This document shows, piece by piece, positions 8,334 through 14,792 of a stretch of 17,527 bases of DNA. The notes beneath the pieces were generated by a model. It searched no databases. It saw nothing but the letters and a program-made list of their open reading frames with translations, and was not told the DNA's origin. Source of the DNA: JANQRV01 sp964533785 (lineage in GTDB: Bacteria; Bacteroidota; Bacteroidia; Chitinophagales; Saprospiraceae); NCBI GenBank assembly GCA_964533785.1, contig CAZHNG010000121.1:1-17527 (forward strand). Direction: 5' to 3'. The position numbers and the translations under genes are program-made. Every line of letters starts with the position of its first letter. Position 1 is the first letter of the stretch.

Positions 8334-9697
8334 TGATGAATATGGCCAACATAAAGCGAGCTTATTTCATCGGAATTGGCGGAATCGGTATGAGTGCCAT
8401 AGCCAGACACTTTTCCCATAAGGGTATTCAGGTCTTTGGTTATGACAAGACCGAAACGGCGTTAACCCGGCAATTGTCCAAAGAGGGGATGCATATCCAT
8501 TATCAGGAAAATGTGGAACGTATTCCGGCGGGTATCGACGTCGTCATTTATACTCCGGCTATTCCTGAAACGCACGCTGAACTTCGTTTCTTTCGATCCT
8601 CTGCAAATGTACCGGTTATGAAAAGAGCAGCGGCGTTGGGGATCATCAGCCGGGATAAAAAGACGATCGCTATTGCCGGCACACATGGGAAAACCACTAC
8701 TACCGCTTTGTTGACTTATTTGCTGAAATCCGGTGGAGTCGATTGCACCGCTTTTTTAGGCGGAATAGCAGAAAATTTTCAGACCAACTACGTTGCTGGT
8801 CAAAGTGAATGGATAGTGCTGGAGGCAGACGAGTATGATCGTTCTTTTCTTCACATTGCTCCTCATCATGCCGCCATTTTGTCCATGGATGCTGATCATC
8901 TGGACATTTACGGTAATCAGCAAAACCTGCACGATACGGGTTTTTTAGCATTTGCGGATAAGGTAGATGAAAAAGGAAAACTATTTGTGCAGCATGATTG
9001 GGTCGATTACCTTCAGGATAAAGAAAATGTTTTTTCTTACGGAATAGAAAAGGGCACCTGGCAGGCGCAAAATATTCAGGTCAAAAATGGTTTTTTTCAT
9101 TTTGATTTTACAGGACTCGGTATTAACTGGAAAAACCTGAAAACAGGAATGCCGGGCAGACATAATATTGAAAATGCGGTCGTTGCAATGGCTATTTCCG
9201 TTCAATTAGGCGTCGGCGAAGAAAGTATTCGCCGTTCCCTGGAAGAATTTAAGGGGATCAAACGTCGTTTTGAAATAATATACCGGGATGAGCAAATCGT
9301 TTATATCGATGACTATGCACATCATCCGACGGAATTAAAGGCGGTAATAAATGCGGTCCGTGAACTATTTCCCGGAAAAACCATCACGGGCGTTTTTCAG
9401 CCCCATTTATTTAGCCGGACCCGCGATTTTGCGCGTGAATTCGCGGCAGCCCTGGATTTACTGGATCGTCCGGTAGTGCTGGACATTTATCCTGCCCGCG
9501 AATTACCGATCGAGGGAGTGGATGCTGGATTGATCACAAAATTCATGCAGCATCCGCAAAAAGAAATAGTAAATAAAAGTAATTTAATAAAAATTATTGA
9601 ACGATTAGGAACTGATATATTGTTGACTTTAGGAGCGGGAGACATTGGTGTGGAAGTCGAAAAGATCAAACAATATTTTTCAAATAAAGCAAAATAA
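8333..9697 (+). CDS. murC: UDP-N-acetylmuramate:L-alanine ligase MurC
   Basis: Cytoplasmic ligase that attaches the first amino acid, L-alanine, to UDP-MurNAc. The frame is about 454 aa, normal for MurC. The N-terminal Rossmann motif is FIGIGGIGMSA. The P-loop IAGTHGKTTTT (about residues 114-124) has the histidine typical of MurC in place of the asparagine seen in MurD/E. Then come EADEYDRSF, DADHLDIYG, GRHNIENA, DDYAHHPTE, FQPHLFSRTRDF, DIYPARE and LTLGAGDI. Possible starts are GTG at 8330 and ATG at 8333, 8336 or 8342. I chose 8333 because it overlaps the murG stop as TGATG; 8336 is almost as likely. ftsQ follows after 11 nt. Confidence 0.96.
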   Translation: MMNMANIKRAYFIGIGGIGMSAIARHFSHKGIQVFGYDKTETALTRQLSKEGMHIHYQENVERIPAGIDVVIYTPAIPETHAELRFFRSSANVPVMKRAAALGIISRDKKTIAIAGTHGKTTTTALLTYLLKSGGVDCTAFLGGIAENFQTNYVAGQSEWIVLEADEYDRSFLHIAPHHAAILSMDADHLDIYGNQQNLHDTGFLAFADKVDEKGKLFVQHDWVDYLQDKENVFSYGIEKGTWQAQNIQVKNGFFHFDFTGLGINWKNLKTGMPGRHNIENAVVAMAISVQLGVGEESIRRSLEEFKGIKRRFEIIYRDEQIVYIDDYAHHPTELKAVINAVRELFPGKTITGVFQPHLFSRTRDFAREFAAALDLLDRPVVLDIYPARELPIEGVDAGLITKFMQHPQKEIVNKSNLIKIIERLGTDILLTLGAGDIGVEVEKIKQYFSNKAK

Positions 9698-9708
9698 TAT
9701 TCGGCAAA

Positions 9709-10503
9709 GTGGCTAAAAAGATAACGGCAAAGGGGAAAATATCTAAGCAATCCATACAACGCATTGTATGGGTAGCGGTGATATTGCTGATCATTGCCAT
9801 TGTTGTCTCTGCTGTCGAGTATAAGGAAGGCTTGTCAGTGAATGAGGTTCATATAGAAATCGAACCGCTGTCTGATGGCAACAGCCTTATTCACCAGGGG
9901 GATATTTTACTGACCCTTGAGCGGACTTTTGGATTTGCACTGCCGGGCATACCGCTCGGAGCGATCGACGTAGAAAGAATGGAAAGGGTACTTAAAGAAG
10001 AACCTTTTATACTGGACGCTGAAGTCTATGTCGATGCTACGCAAAACATCAATATTAGTCTTCAGCAAAGAGAACCGATCTTGAGAATTATTGACAATAA
10101 TGGATTGAATTATTATCTGGATAAAGACGGAGTCAGATTACCCTTATCGCCTCATTTTACGGCAAGAGTACTGACGGCGACCGGAAATATTCCTCCTCAT
10201 TCGCCAGATTTTCTGGAGCGAAAGAAGCATACGATGAAGGACCTTTTTCAATTGACCAAAATGATCTTGAAGGATCCTTTTTTCAAGGCATTGATTGAGC
10301 AAATCCACGTTACCAACCGGCGGGAATTCATTCTAATCCCAAAAGTTGGAAAACAAAAGCTATTGCTCGGCTCCTTTAACGACATGGCCGACAAATTGAT
10401 GAACTTAAAAATATATTACAAAGAAGTTCTTCCTTACGTAGGCTGGCGAAAATACAATAGTATAAATTTGAAATACGATGGCCAGGTAATCGGAGAATAT
10501 TAA
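9709..10503 (+). CDS. ftsQ: Cell division protein FtsQ
   Basis: Bitopic inner-membrane divisome protein that links the early Z-ring to the late FtsL/FtsB/FtsW/FtsI machinery. It has 264 aa: a basic cytoplasmic tail of about 18 residues, one hydrophobic segment at residues 19-38 (IVWVAVILLI onward), then a periplasmic part. The part after the membrane segment, starting near LSVNEVHIEI, has the position expected for the POTRA domain. The segment RMERVLKEEPFILDAEVYVD resembles the FtsQ pattern of a residue pair near the previous element followed by a beta strand. Sequence conservation in FtsQ is low, so the call leans on gene order between murC and ftsA plus this architecture. The start is GTG; no in-frame ATG is nearby upstream. 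The next gene begins after a 152-nt gap. Confidence 0.88.
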   Translation: MAKKITAKGKISKQSIQRIVWVAVILLIIAIVVSAVEYKEGLSVNEVHIEIEPLSDGNSLIHQGDILLTLERTFGFALPGIPLGAIDVERMERVLKEEPFILDAEVYVDATQNINISLQQREPILRIIDNNGLNYYLDKDGVRLPLSPHFTARVLTATGNIPPHSPDFLERKKHTMKDLFQLTKMILKDPFFKALIEQIHVTNRREFILIPKVGKQKLLLGSFNDMADKLMNLKIYYKEVLPYVGWRKYNSINLKYDGQVIGEY

Positions 10504-10512
10504 AATTTTCAT

Positions 10513-10543
10513 TTTGGGAAAAGAGTAAGAATAAGTAGTTTAG
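10513..10543 (+). promoter_or_regulatory. Candidate Bacteroidetes-type promoter for ftsA
   Basis: TTTG at 10513-10516, 19 nt, then TAGTTTAG at 10536-10543, which matches TAnnTTTG at seven of eight positions with canonical spacing. It lies in the 152-nt ftsQ-ftsA gap, about 110 nt before the ftsA ATG. A small palindrome, GTATA-TTTT-TATAC, lies further downstream near 10569. This is a match by eye in AT-rich DNA. Confidence 0.4.
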
Positions 10544-10655
10544 TGAAATTCATTTTTTAATCGTCCGGGTATATTTTTATACAAATTTTTACCGGCTACG
10601 AAAATTGGTAGGATTGAATTTTTCGATTTAATGCTGCCGAACAACAAGACTTGTT

Positions 10656-11975
10656 ATGGAACAGAATACGAAAAATTCTAATGTTGTTGTAGCCCTTGAT
10701 ATTGGAACCACGAAGGTTTGCTGTGTGGTAGGCAAAAGAAACCAGTACGGTAAGCTGGAAATATTGGGTTTTGGTAAAGTAGATTCAGAAGGGGTACTGC
10801 GCGGGGTTGTCTCCAACATCGAGAAAACGGTAAATGCTATTTCCGAAGCAACGAACCTCGCAAAAGAGGGGGCAGGTGTGGACATTGATGTCGTTCACGT
10901 AGGAATTGCCGGACAACATATCAAAAGTCTGCAGCATCGCGGGATTTTGACGCGTGATAGCGGAAACGTAGAAATAGGCCAGAAGGATATTGATCGTTTG
11001 ATCAGCGATATGTACAAATTGGTATTACCTCCCGGCGATAAAATACTGCATGTTATACCCCAGGAATATACGGTTGATAATGAACAAGGTATTCTTGACC
11101 CCATAGGGATGTCAGGTATTCGTTTGGAGGCGAATTTTCATATTATTACCGGACAAATAACGGCTTCCAATAATATTTACCGGTGCGTAGAACGGACCGG
11201 TTTGAAGGTTGCCGATCTTACGTTGGAGCCAATTGCTTCTGCCGCAGCGGTTTTGAGTGAGGAAGAAAAAGAAGCCGGGGTAGCACTGGTCGATATCGGA
11301 GGTGGCACAACGGATATTACCATTTTCCAGGACGGTATTATCCGGCATACGGCGGTAATACCATTCGGCGGAGAAGTGATCACCAAGGACATTAAAGAAG
11401 GGTGTACCGTAATGAGTCACCAGGCAGAAAAACTCAAGATTAAATTCGGTTCTGCTCTGGCGGACGAAGTATACGAAAATAGGATTATCACCATCCCTGG
11501 TTTGAGGGGTAGAGATCCTAAAGAGATCATGGAAAAGAACCTGGCCCGGATCATTCAAGCCAGGGTTGAGGAGATTCTGGATTACGTTGTTTGGGAGATC
11601 CGCCGTTCGGGCTACGAACGCAAGCTCATTGGCGGTATAGTAATGACGGGAGGAGGCGCCTTGCTGAACCATATTGATAAACTATCGGAATACCACACAG
11701 GAATGAGTACCCGTATTGGCATACCCGTTGAGCAACTGGGGCATGGTTATAACGAACAACTCAGCAGCCCTATTTATTCAACGGCAATTGGGTTGTTGCT
11801 TAAAGCTTTTGAAAAGCCTGTTACTATTAGAAAGGAGGAACCTCCTCAGCAGGAAAAACAAAAAGAAGAATCGGTTAATACACCCCGCGGGGAAGATAAC
11901 ACGGGTAAGTGGTACGAAAACCTATTTAAAAAGACAAAAGAATGGTTTGAAGCAGAACCTGATTCTGAGTTTTAG
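10656..11975 (+). CDS. ftsA: Cell division protein FtsA (actin-like Z-ring membrane tether)
   Basis: Actin/Hsp70-superfamily ATP-binding protein that anchors FtsZ filaments to the membrane and recruits later divisome proteins. It has 439 aa. The phosphate-1 loop is ALDIGTTKVCCVVG near residue 13. The FtsA-specific 1C subdomain follows in the stretch with HVGIAGQHI. The phosphate-2 loop is ALVDIGGGTTDITIF, with its aspartate at about residue 213. The adenosine loop is IVMTGGGALL near residue 330. A proline/glutamate/lysine-rich linker leads to a C-terminal aromatic, basic helix (GKWYENLFKKTKEWFEAE), which fits the amphipathic membrane-targeting sequence of FtsA. An ATG at 10631 is out of frame, so 10656 is the start. 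The adjacent ftsZ is its direct partner. Confidence 0.96.
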   Translation: MEQNTKNSNVVVALDIGTTKVCCVVGKRNQYGKLEILGFGKVDSEGVLRGVVSNIEKTVNAISEATNLAKEGAGVDIDVVHVGIAGQHIKSLQHRGILTRDSGNVEIGQKDIDRLISDMYKLVLPPGDKILHVIPQEYTVDNEQGILDPIGMSGIRLEANFHIITGQITASNNIYRCVERTGLKVADLTLEPIASAAAVLSEEEKEAGVALVDIGGGTTDITIFQDGIIRHTAVIPFGGEVITKDIKEGCTVMSHQAEKLKIKFGSALADEVYENRIITIPGLRGRDPKEIMEKNLARIIQARVEEILDYVVWEIRRSGYERKLIGGIVMTGGGALLNHIDKLSEYHTGMSTRIGIPVEQLGHGYNEQLSSPIYSTAIGLLLKAFEKPVTIRKEEPPQQEKQKEESVNTPRGEDNTGKWYENLFKKTKEWFEAEPDSEF

Positions 11976-12101
11976 ATAAATTTCCACACTCTTTTTCCAA
12001 TAAGCTGGTTGAAAACATACTTGCACACTGATACTAAATTTTGCCAAACGAGGTTAAACATCTAACCAATTTCGGCGCAACTACTTTTAAATTTCTTTAA
12101 T

Positions 12102-13547
12102 ATGCTATTTGATTTGCCAAGAGACGATAGTTCGATCATCAAAGTGATTGGCGTAGGAGGTGGAGGAAGTAATGCCGTCACGCACATGTTCAAGCAGGGC
12201 ATAGTTGGTGTTGATTTTGCTGTTTGCAATACAGATGCACAAGCTATGGACTTAAGCCCGATACCCACAAAAATACAGTTGGGACCACATTTGACGGAGG
12301 GGCGCGGTGCAGGCTCCAAGCCGAATATTGGCAAAATGGCATGCGAAGAATCGATCGAAGAGATCAAAAGATACCTGGAAAACGACTGTAAAATGTTGTT
12401 CATCACAGCTGGCATGGGAGGTGGTACCGGTACGGGGGCAGCCCCTATTATTGCGAAAACCGCTCAAGAGATGGACATTCTTACCGTTGGTATTGTGACC
12501 TTGCCCTTTACCTTTGAAGGGCGACGGCGTAAATCACAAGGTGAAGATGGTCTTTCAGAATTGAAAAAACACGTTGACACTATTATTGTCATTTCCAATG
12601 ATAAGTTACGCCAGATCCACGGCAATCTATCCATTACCGACGCCTTCTCCCAGGCTGATAATATCCTGGCTACCGCAGCGAAAGGGATTGCGGAGATCAT
12701 TACCGTTCCCGGCTACGTTAACGTGGATTTTGAAGATGTGAACACCGTCATGCGCGACAGTGGAGTGGCCATCATGGGTACCGCTTCGGCAGAAGGAGAT
12801 GACCGTGCTAAACGTGCTGTTGACGAAGCACTGCACTCTCCTCTTTTGGAAGACAACGACATCCGCGGCGCCAAGCACATTCTGCTTAACATCACTTCCG
12901 GTAGCAAGGAAGTTACTATGGATGAGATCTTTGAGATCACCGAATTTATCCAGGAAGAAGCAGGATATGGTACCGATCTGATCTGGGGTAATTGCTACGA
13001 TGAATCGCTCGGTAATAAGATCAGCGTAACGGTAATCGCGACCGGTTTTGAACACCGTAATGAAGTGGGTACAAAATCCACGGAAAAAGACCGGCTCATC
13101 GTCTCATTAGATGATGAAAAAGAGGAGAAAGGAGGGGTAAGCAGTAAATTATACGAAATCGGATTCCAGGAAACAAAGGATAAAAAAGCCAATACCTTTG
13201 AGTTCGATAATGTTAAGCAATCGATCGATAAACTGCAACGCAATCGATACTCTTACGATACCCCTTACGTGAAAGACGAAGAAAAAGAGCGTAAGGAAGA
13301 AGAGGAACGCAAAAAAAGAGACCGGGAAATGAAACGCCGGGAAAGGTTACGTTCTTCGAGCGTTAAATTAAATAATCCTCAAACCATCATTGAACTGGAA
13401 AACGAACCCGCTTATATTCGCCGGGGCGTTCAGTTGGATGATGTACCCGATAGTGCAGATTATAATTTATCTAAATGGACCATCTCTGATGATGATGAAC
13501 CGGAGATCAGAAATAATAATTCCTATTTACACGATACAGTAGATTAA
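12102..13547 (+). CDS. ftsZ: Cell division GTPase FtsZ
   Basis: Tubulin-like GTPase that polymerises at midcell and organises the divisome. It has 481 aa, long for FtsZ (E. coli 383). The globular core is standard: GVGGGGSNAV at the nucleotide pocket, the tubulin signature GGGTGTG at residues 106-112, and the T7 synergy loop NVDFEDV at 207-213 with both catalytic acidic residues. The extra length is at the C-terminus. A very charged, probably helical linker runs from about residue 389 to 417. A PAYIRRGV segment at 436-443 resembles the conserved C-terminal peptide that binds FtsA, but it is followed by another ~38 residues ending in SYLHDTVD. The 126-nt gap upstream shows no promoter I would defend. 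A strong terminator follows 10 nt after the stop. Confidence 0.97.
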   Translation: MLFDLPRDDSSIIKVIGVGGGGSNAVTHMFKQGIVGVDFAVCNTDAQAMDLSPIPTKIQLGPHLTEGRGAGSKPNIGKMACEESIEEIKRYLENDCKMLFITAGMGGGTGTGAAPIIAKTAQEMDILTVGIVTLPFTFEGRRRKSQGEDGLSELKKHVDTIIVISNDKLRQIHGNLSITDAFSQADNILATAAKGIAEIITVPGYVNVDFEDVNTVMRDSGVAIMGTASAEGDDRAKRAVDEALHSPLLEDNDIRGAKHILLNITSGSKEVTMDEIFEITEFIQEEAGYGTDLIWGNCYDESLGNKISVTVIATGFEHRNEVGTKSTEKDRLIVSLDDEKEEKGGVSSKLYEIGFQETKDKKANTFEFDNVKQSIDKLQRNRYSYDTPYVKDEEKERKEEEERKKRDREMKRRERLRSSSVKLNNPQTIIELENEPAYIRRGVQLDDVPDSADYNLSKWTISDDDEPEIRNNNSYLHDTVD

Positions 13548-13557
13548 ACAGATTCCG

Positions 13558-13602
13558 GAAGATCAAGGTAAATCATACTTTTCCTTGATCTTCTTCTTTT
13601 TT
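13558..13602 (+). terminator. Rho-independent terminator after ftsZ
   Basis: GAAGATCAAGG (13558-13568) pairs perfectly over 11 bp with CCTTGATCTTC (13583-13593). The loop is 14 nt, in which AAA and TTT can extend the stem past one mismatch. TTCTTTTTT follows directly at 13594-13602. It lies just behind the ftsZ stop and marks the end of the dcw transcription unit. Confidence 0.85.
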
Positions 13603-13802
13603 GGATGATGAATCATTAAATTTTCCCACCCTTTAAGTTCAAATTAATTTCTAAACCTCAATCGATCTTTTAAACCTTTCCTTTCCTTGGTCGTCTAACC
13701 TACAATACTTTTCCTTTTAACATTAATTTAAGTGGAATGTAACAACAAGAAATTGATCATTTCAGTTAAATCTTTGAGTTTAATATTAAATATCTAAAGA
13801 TC
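13603..13802 (+). other. 200-nt spacer between the ftsZ terminator and the small ORF
   Basis: AT-rich sequence with no ORF. The best promoter-like match is TTTC at 13682-13685, 20 nt, then TACTTTTC at 13706-13713. AATCTTTG at 13769-13776 resembles a -7 box but has no partner at the right distance. Neither is convincing enough for a separate entry. Confidence 0.4.
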
Positions 13803-14078
13803 ATGGACAACCGTAAAATCAAACTTGCTTTAACCGTTAAGATCTTAAATTCAGGATTTAAGAGTAACCTTACTGAAGGTATCAAAGAAGTAATGCTCGG
13901 ATTTAAGGAAGTAGGTGCATTTATCGGTAATAAAATCATTCGCACTTCCAAAATAAACGGTATACTTAAAAAGGAAACGCATAACCTCCAATTTGAAAAT
14001 TGTGCGATCGATGTTGACTTGGTATTAGACGAGAAAAACAACCAGCAATTTGTCCAACAGTTCGATATCCGTAAATGA
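13803..14078 (+). CDS. Small protein of unknown function (91 aa)
   Basis: I do not recognise this protein. It runs from ATG 13803 to TGA 14078 with codon use similar to the dcw genes. The composition is that of a real soluble protein: alternating hydrophobic and polar residues, an N-terminal KIKLALTVKIL stretch suggestive of a beta strand, a central helix-like segment, and a C-terminal strand-like AIDVDLVLDE. There are no cysteines except one near residue 67, no signal peptide and no membrane segment. It lies alone behind the ftsZ terminator, so it needs its own promoter. The opposite strand also has an open frame (13766-14083), but its translation is rich in serine, leucine and isoleucine in the way shadow frames are. 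Existence is likely; function is unknown. Confidence 0.6.
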   Translation: MDNRKIKLALTVKILNSGFKSNLTEGIKEVMLGFKEVGAFIGNKIIRTSKINGILKKETHNLQFENCAIDVDLVLDEKNNQQFVQQFDIRK

Positions 14079-14203
14079 ACCATTGTTGTGATTTCGACAA
14101 GCCGTAATTCTAAGACCTTCCGTAAATAAACAAGAGCTCAAGTTCCTGAAATATTGACCTCTAAACATGGGGCAATTTCAATCATCTTCAAGAATGTAAA
14201 ATT

Positions 14204-14248
14204 CCTTTGCTTAGCGTTTCTTCGTGGTCTTTGCGGTAAGTAAAAACC
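14204..14248 (+). repeat. Degenerate CTTTGCG-type iterated motif
   Basis: Within about 45 nt the motif recurs as CTTTG, CTTAGCG, CTTCGTG and CTTTGCG, ending in GGTAAGTAAAAACC. From memory, intergenic runs of the form 'CTTTGCGTCTTTGCG...GTAAAAA' occur in many bacterial genomes, and this looks like a decayed example. I cannot confirm that from one copy. Confidence 0.35.
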
Positions 14249-14280
14249 TTTACTTTCAGTTAGTTTATCCAGCAGTATAG

Positions 14281-14509
14281 TTAGTGCTTCGAGAACGAAA
14301 TACTTGACAGTTTTGGCGGCCCCTTTTGGCGGTATACTTCGTTGCTCGCCCGCCTGCCAAAGTATTGTACGGTCTCCGGCGGCCAAAGCCTCTGGCGACG
14401 GCACGCGGGCAGGTTGGTCACGTCCGTACGGATGCTCCCTCCTCGCGCCTTGTCTACCGCCAAAATGACCTCACCAAAACTGTCAATTACTTAGCTCCCG
14501 AAGCACTAA
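14281..14509. repeat. Nested palindromic element, copy 1 (GC-rich interior)
   Basis: The outer arms 14281-14316 and 14474-14509 are reverse complements at 31 of 36 positions, beginning TTAGTGCTTCG and ending TTGACAGTTTTGG. Inside these, TTTTGGCGGTA (14324-14334) pairs perfectly with TACCGCCAAAA (14455-14465). TTTTGGCGG also occurs as a direct repeat at 14311 and 14324, separated by CCCC. The interior 14341-14460 is 80/120 GC (67%) by hand count, against 37-40% in flanking 60-nt blocks. Within it CCTGCC (14353) pairs with GGCAGG (14408) and GTACGG (14367) with CCGTAC (14424), in crossing order. The core edges recur in a second copy at 16641-16719. There is no transposase ORF, so this looks like a non-autonomous or REP/MITE-like intergenic element. 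Confidence 0.75.
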
Positions 14510-14551
14510 ATTCAGCATTTTCTCATGTGAAACGTACGTGGGTTGCCACCA

Positions 14552-14604
14552 AAACACAAAAGCTCAAAATCCTCAAAAAAAAGATTTAGCGCAATTTTGT
14601 GTTT
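14552..14604. repeat. Two-tier inverted repeat
   Basis: AAACACAAAA (14552-14561) pairs perfectly with TTTTGTGTTT (14595-14604). Inside, AAATC (14567-14571) pairs with GATTT (14583-14587) around an A-rich loop. No T-run follows on either strand. It lies in the convergent intergenic region next to the large palindrome. Confidence 0.55.
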
Positions 14605-14641
14605 ATGCGCTCTATTTTTCTACCCAGACGGGCCCTACGCG

Positions 14642-14690
14642 GTGTGTTTTTTCAAATCCGATTACGGGCAACCGTAATCACCTAACACAC
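14642..14690. repeat. Two-tier hairpin with GCAA tetraloop
   Basis: GATTACGG (14660-14667) and CCGTAATC (14672-14679) form a perfect 8-bp stem closed by GCAA, a GNRA-type tetraloop. An outer stem of GTGTGTT (14642-14648) with AACACAC (14684-14690) encloses it across an asymmetric internal loop. A GNRA loop on a perfect stem suggests it may fold as RNA from the plus strand. The only T-run (14647-14652) is on the wrong side for a plus-strand terminator. Confidence 0.6.
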
Positions 14691-14710
14691 AGACTCCTTT
14701 CGCTTCATCT

Positions 14711-14764
14711 TTTAACTCGATTGTTTTGATTAACGAGAATCAAATTGAGAATTGCGGAGTTAAA
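14711..14764 (-). repeat. Two-tier hairpin just downstream of the symporter stop codon
   Basis: TTTAACTC (14711-14718) pairs perfectly with GAGTTAAA (14757-14764). Inside, TTTGATT (14725-14731) pairs with AATCAAA (14738-14744) around a 6-nt loop. It starts 28 nt beyond the stop of the minus-strand symporter gene, where a transcript-end structure is expected. No T-run follows on the minus strand, so an intrinsic terminator is not demonstrated. Confidence 0.5.
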
Positions 14765-14792
14765 CGAGTGTTTTTTCACCATTGACTACGGT

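Larger units (their letters stand above)
14079..14792. other. 714-nt convergent intergenic region made of inverted repeats, no gene
   Basis: This region lies between the 3' ends of two convergent genes. From left to right it holds unstructured AT-rich sequence, a degenerate CTTTGCG-type motif (14204-14248), a large nested palindrome (14281-14509), and three smaller two-tier hairpins (14552-14604, 14642-14690, 14711-14764). Short open frames here (for example 14326-14589 plus and 14138-14404 minus) run through the palindrome arms, have low-complexity or arginine/proline-rich translations, and are not credible genes. Confidence 0.75.

Noticed and set aside
11112..11672. 186-aa open frame antisense to ftsA
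   Set aside because: It lies entirely inside ftsA, which has all family motifs. The antisense translation shows no recognisable domain and looks like a shadow of ftsA codon use.
12022..12050. Possible promoter before ftsZ: TAAATTTTG-like box
   Set aside because: The only upstream TTG is about 23 nt away or more and the box needs an extra base, so it does not fit the consensus spacing.
13766..14083. 105-aa minus-strand frame opposite the small ORF
   Set aside because: Composition (Ser, Leu, Ile, Asn, Arg runs) is typical of a shadow frame, and the plus-strand ORF has the better protein-like pattern.
14326..14589. 87-aa plus-strand frame through the palindrome
   Set aside because: It runs across the inner and outer arms of the inverted repeat and the GC-rich interior. 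The translation is Arg/Pro/Ala-rich with no family resemblance. Openness there follows from base composition.
14642..14690. GCAA hairpin as an intrinsic terminator for either convergent gene
   Set aside because: The T-run lies 5' of the stem on the plus strand. On the minus strand an A-run follows, so neither direction has the required U-tail.
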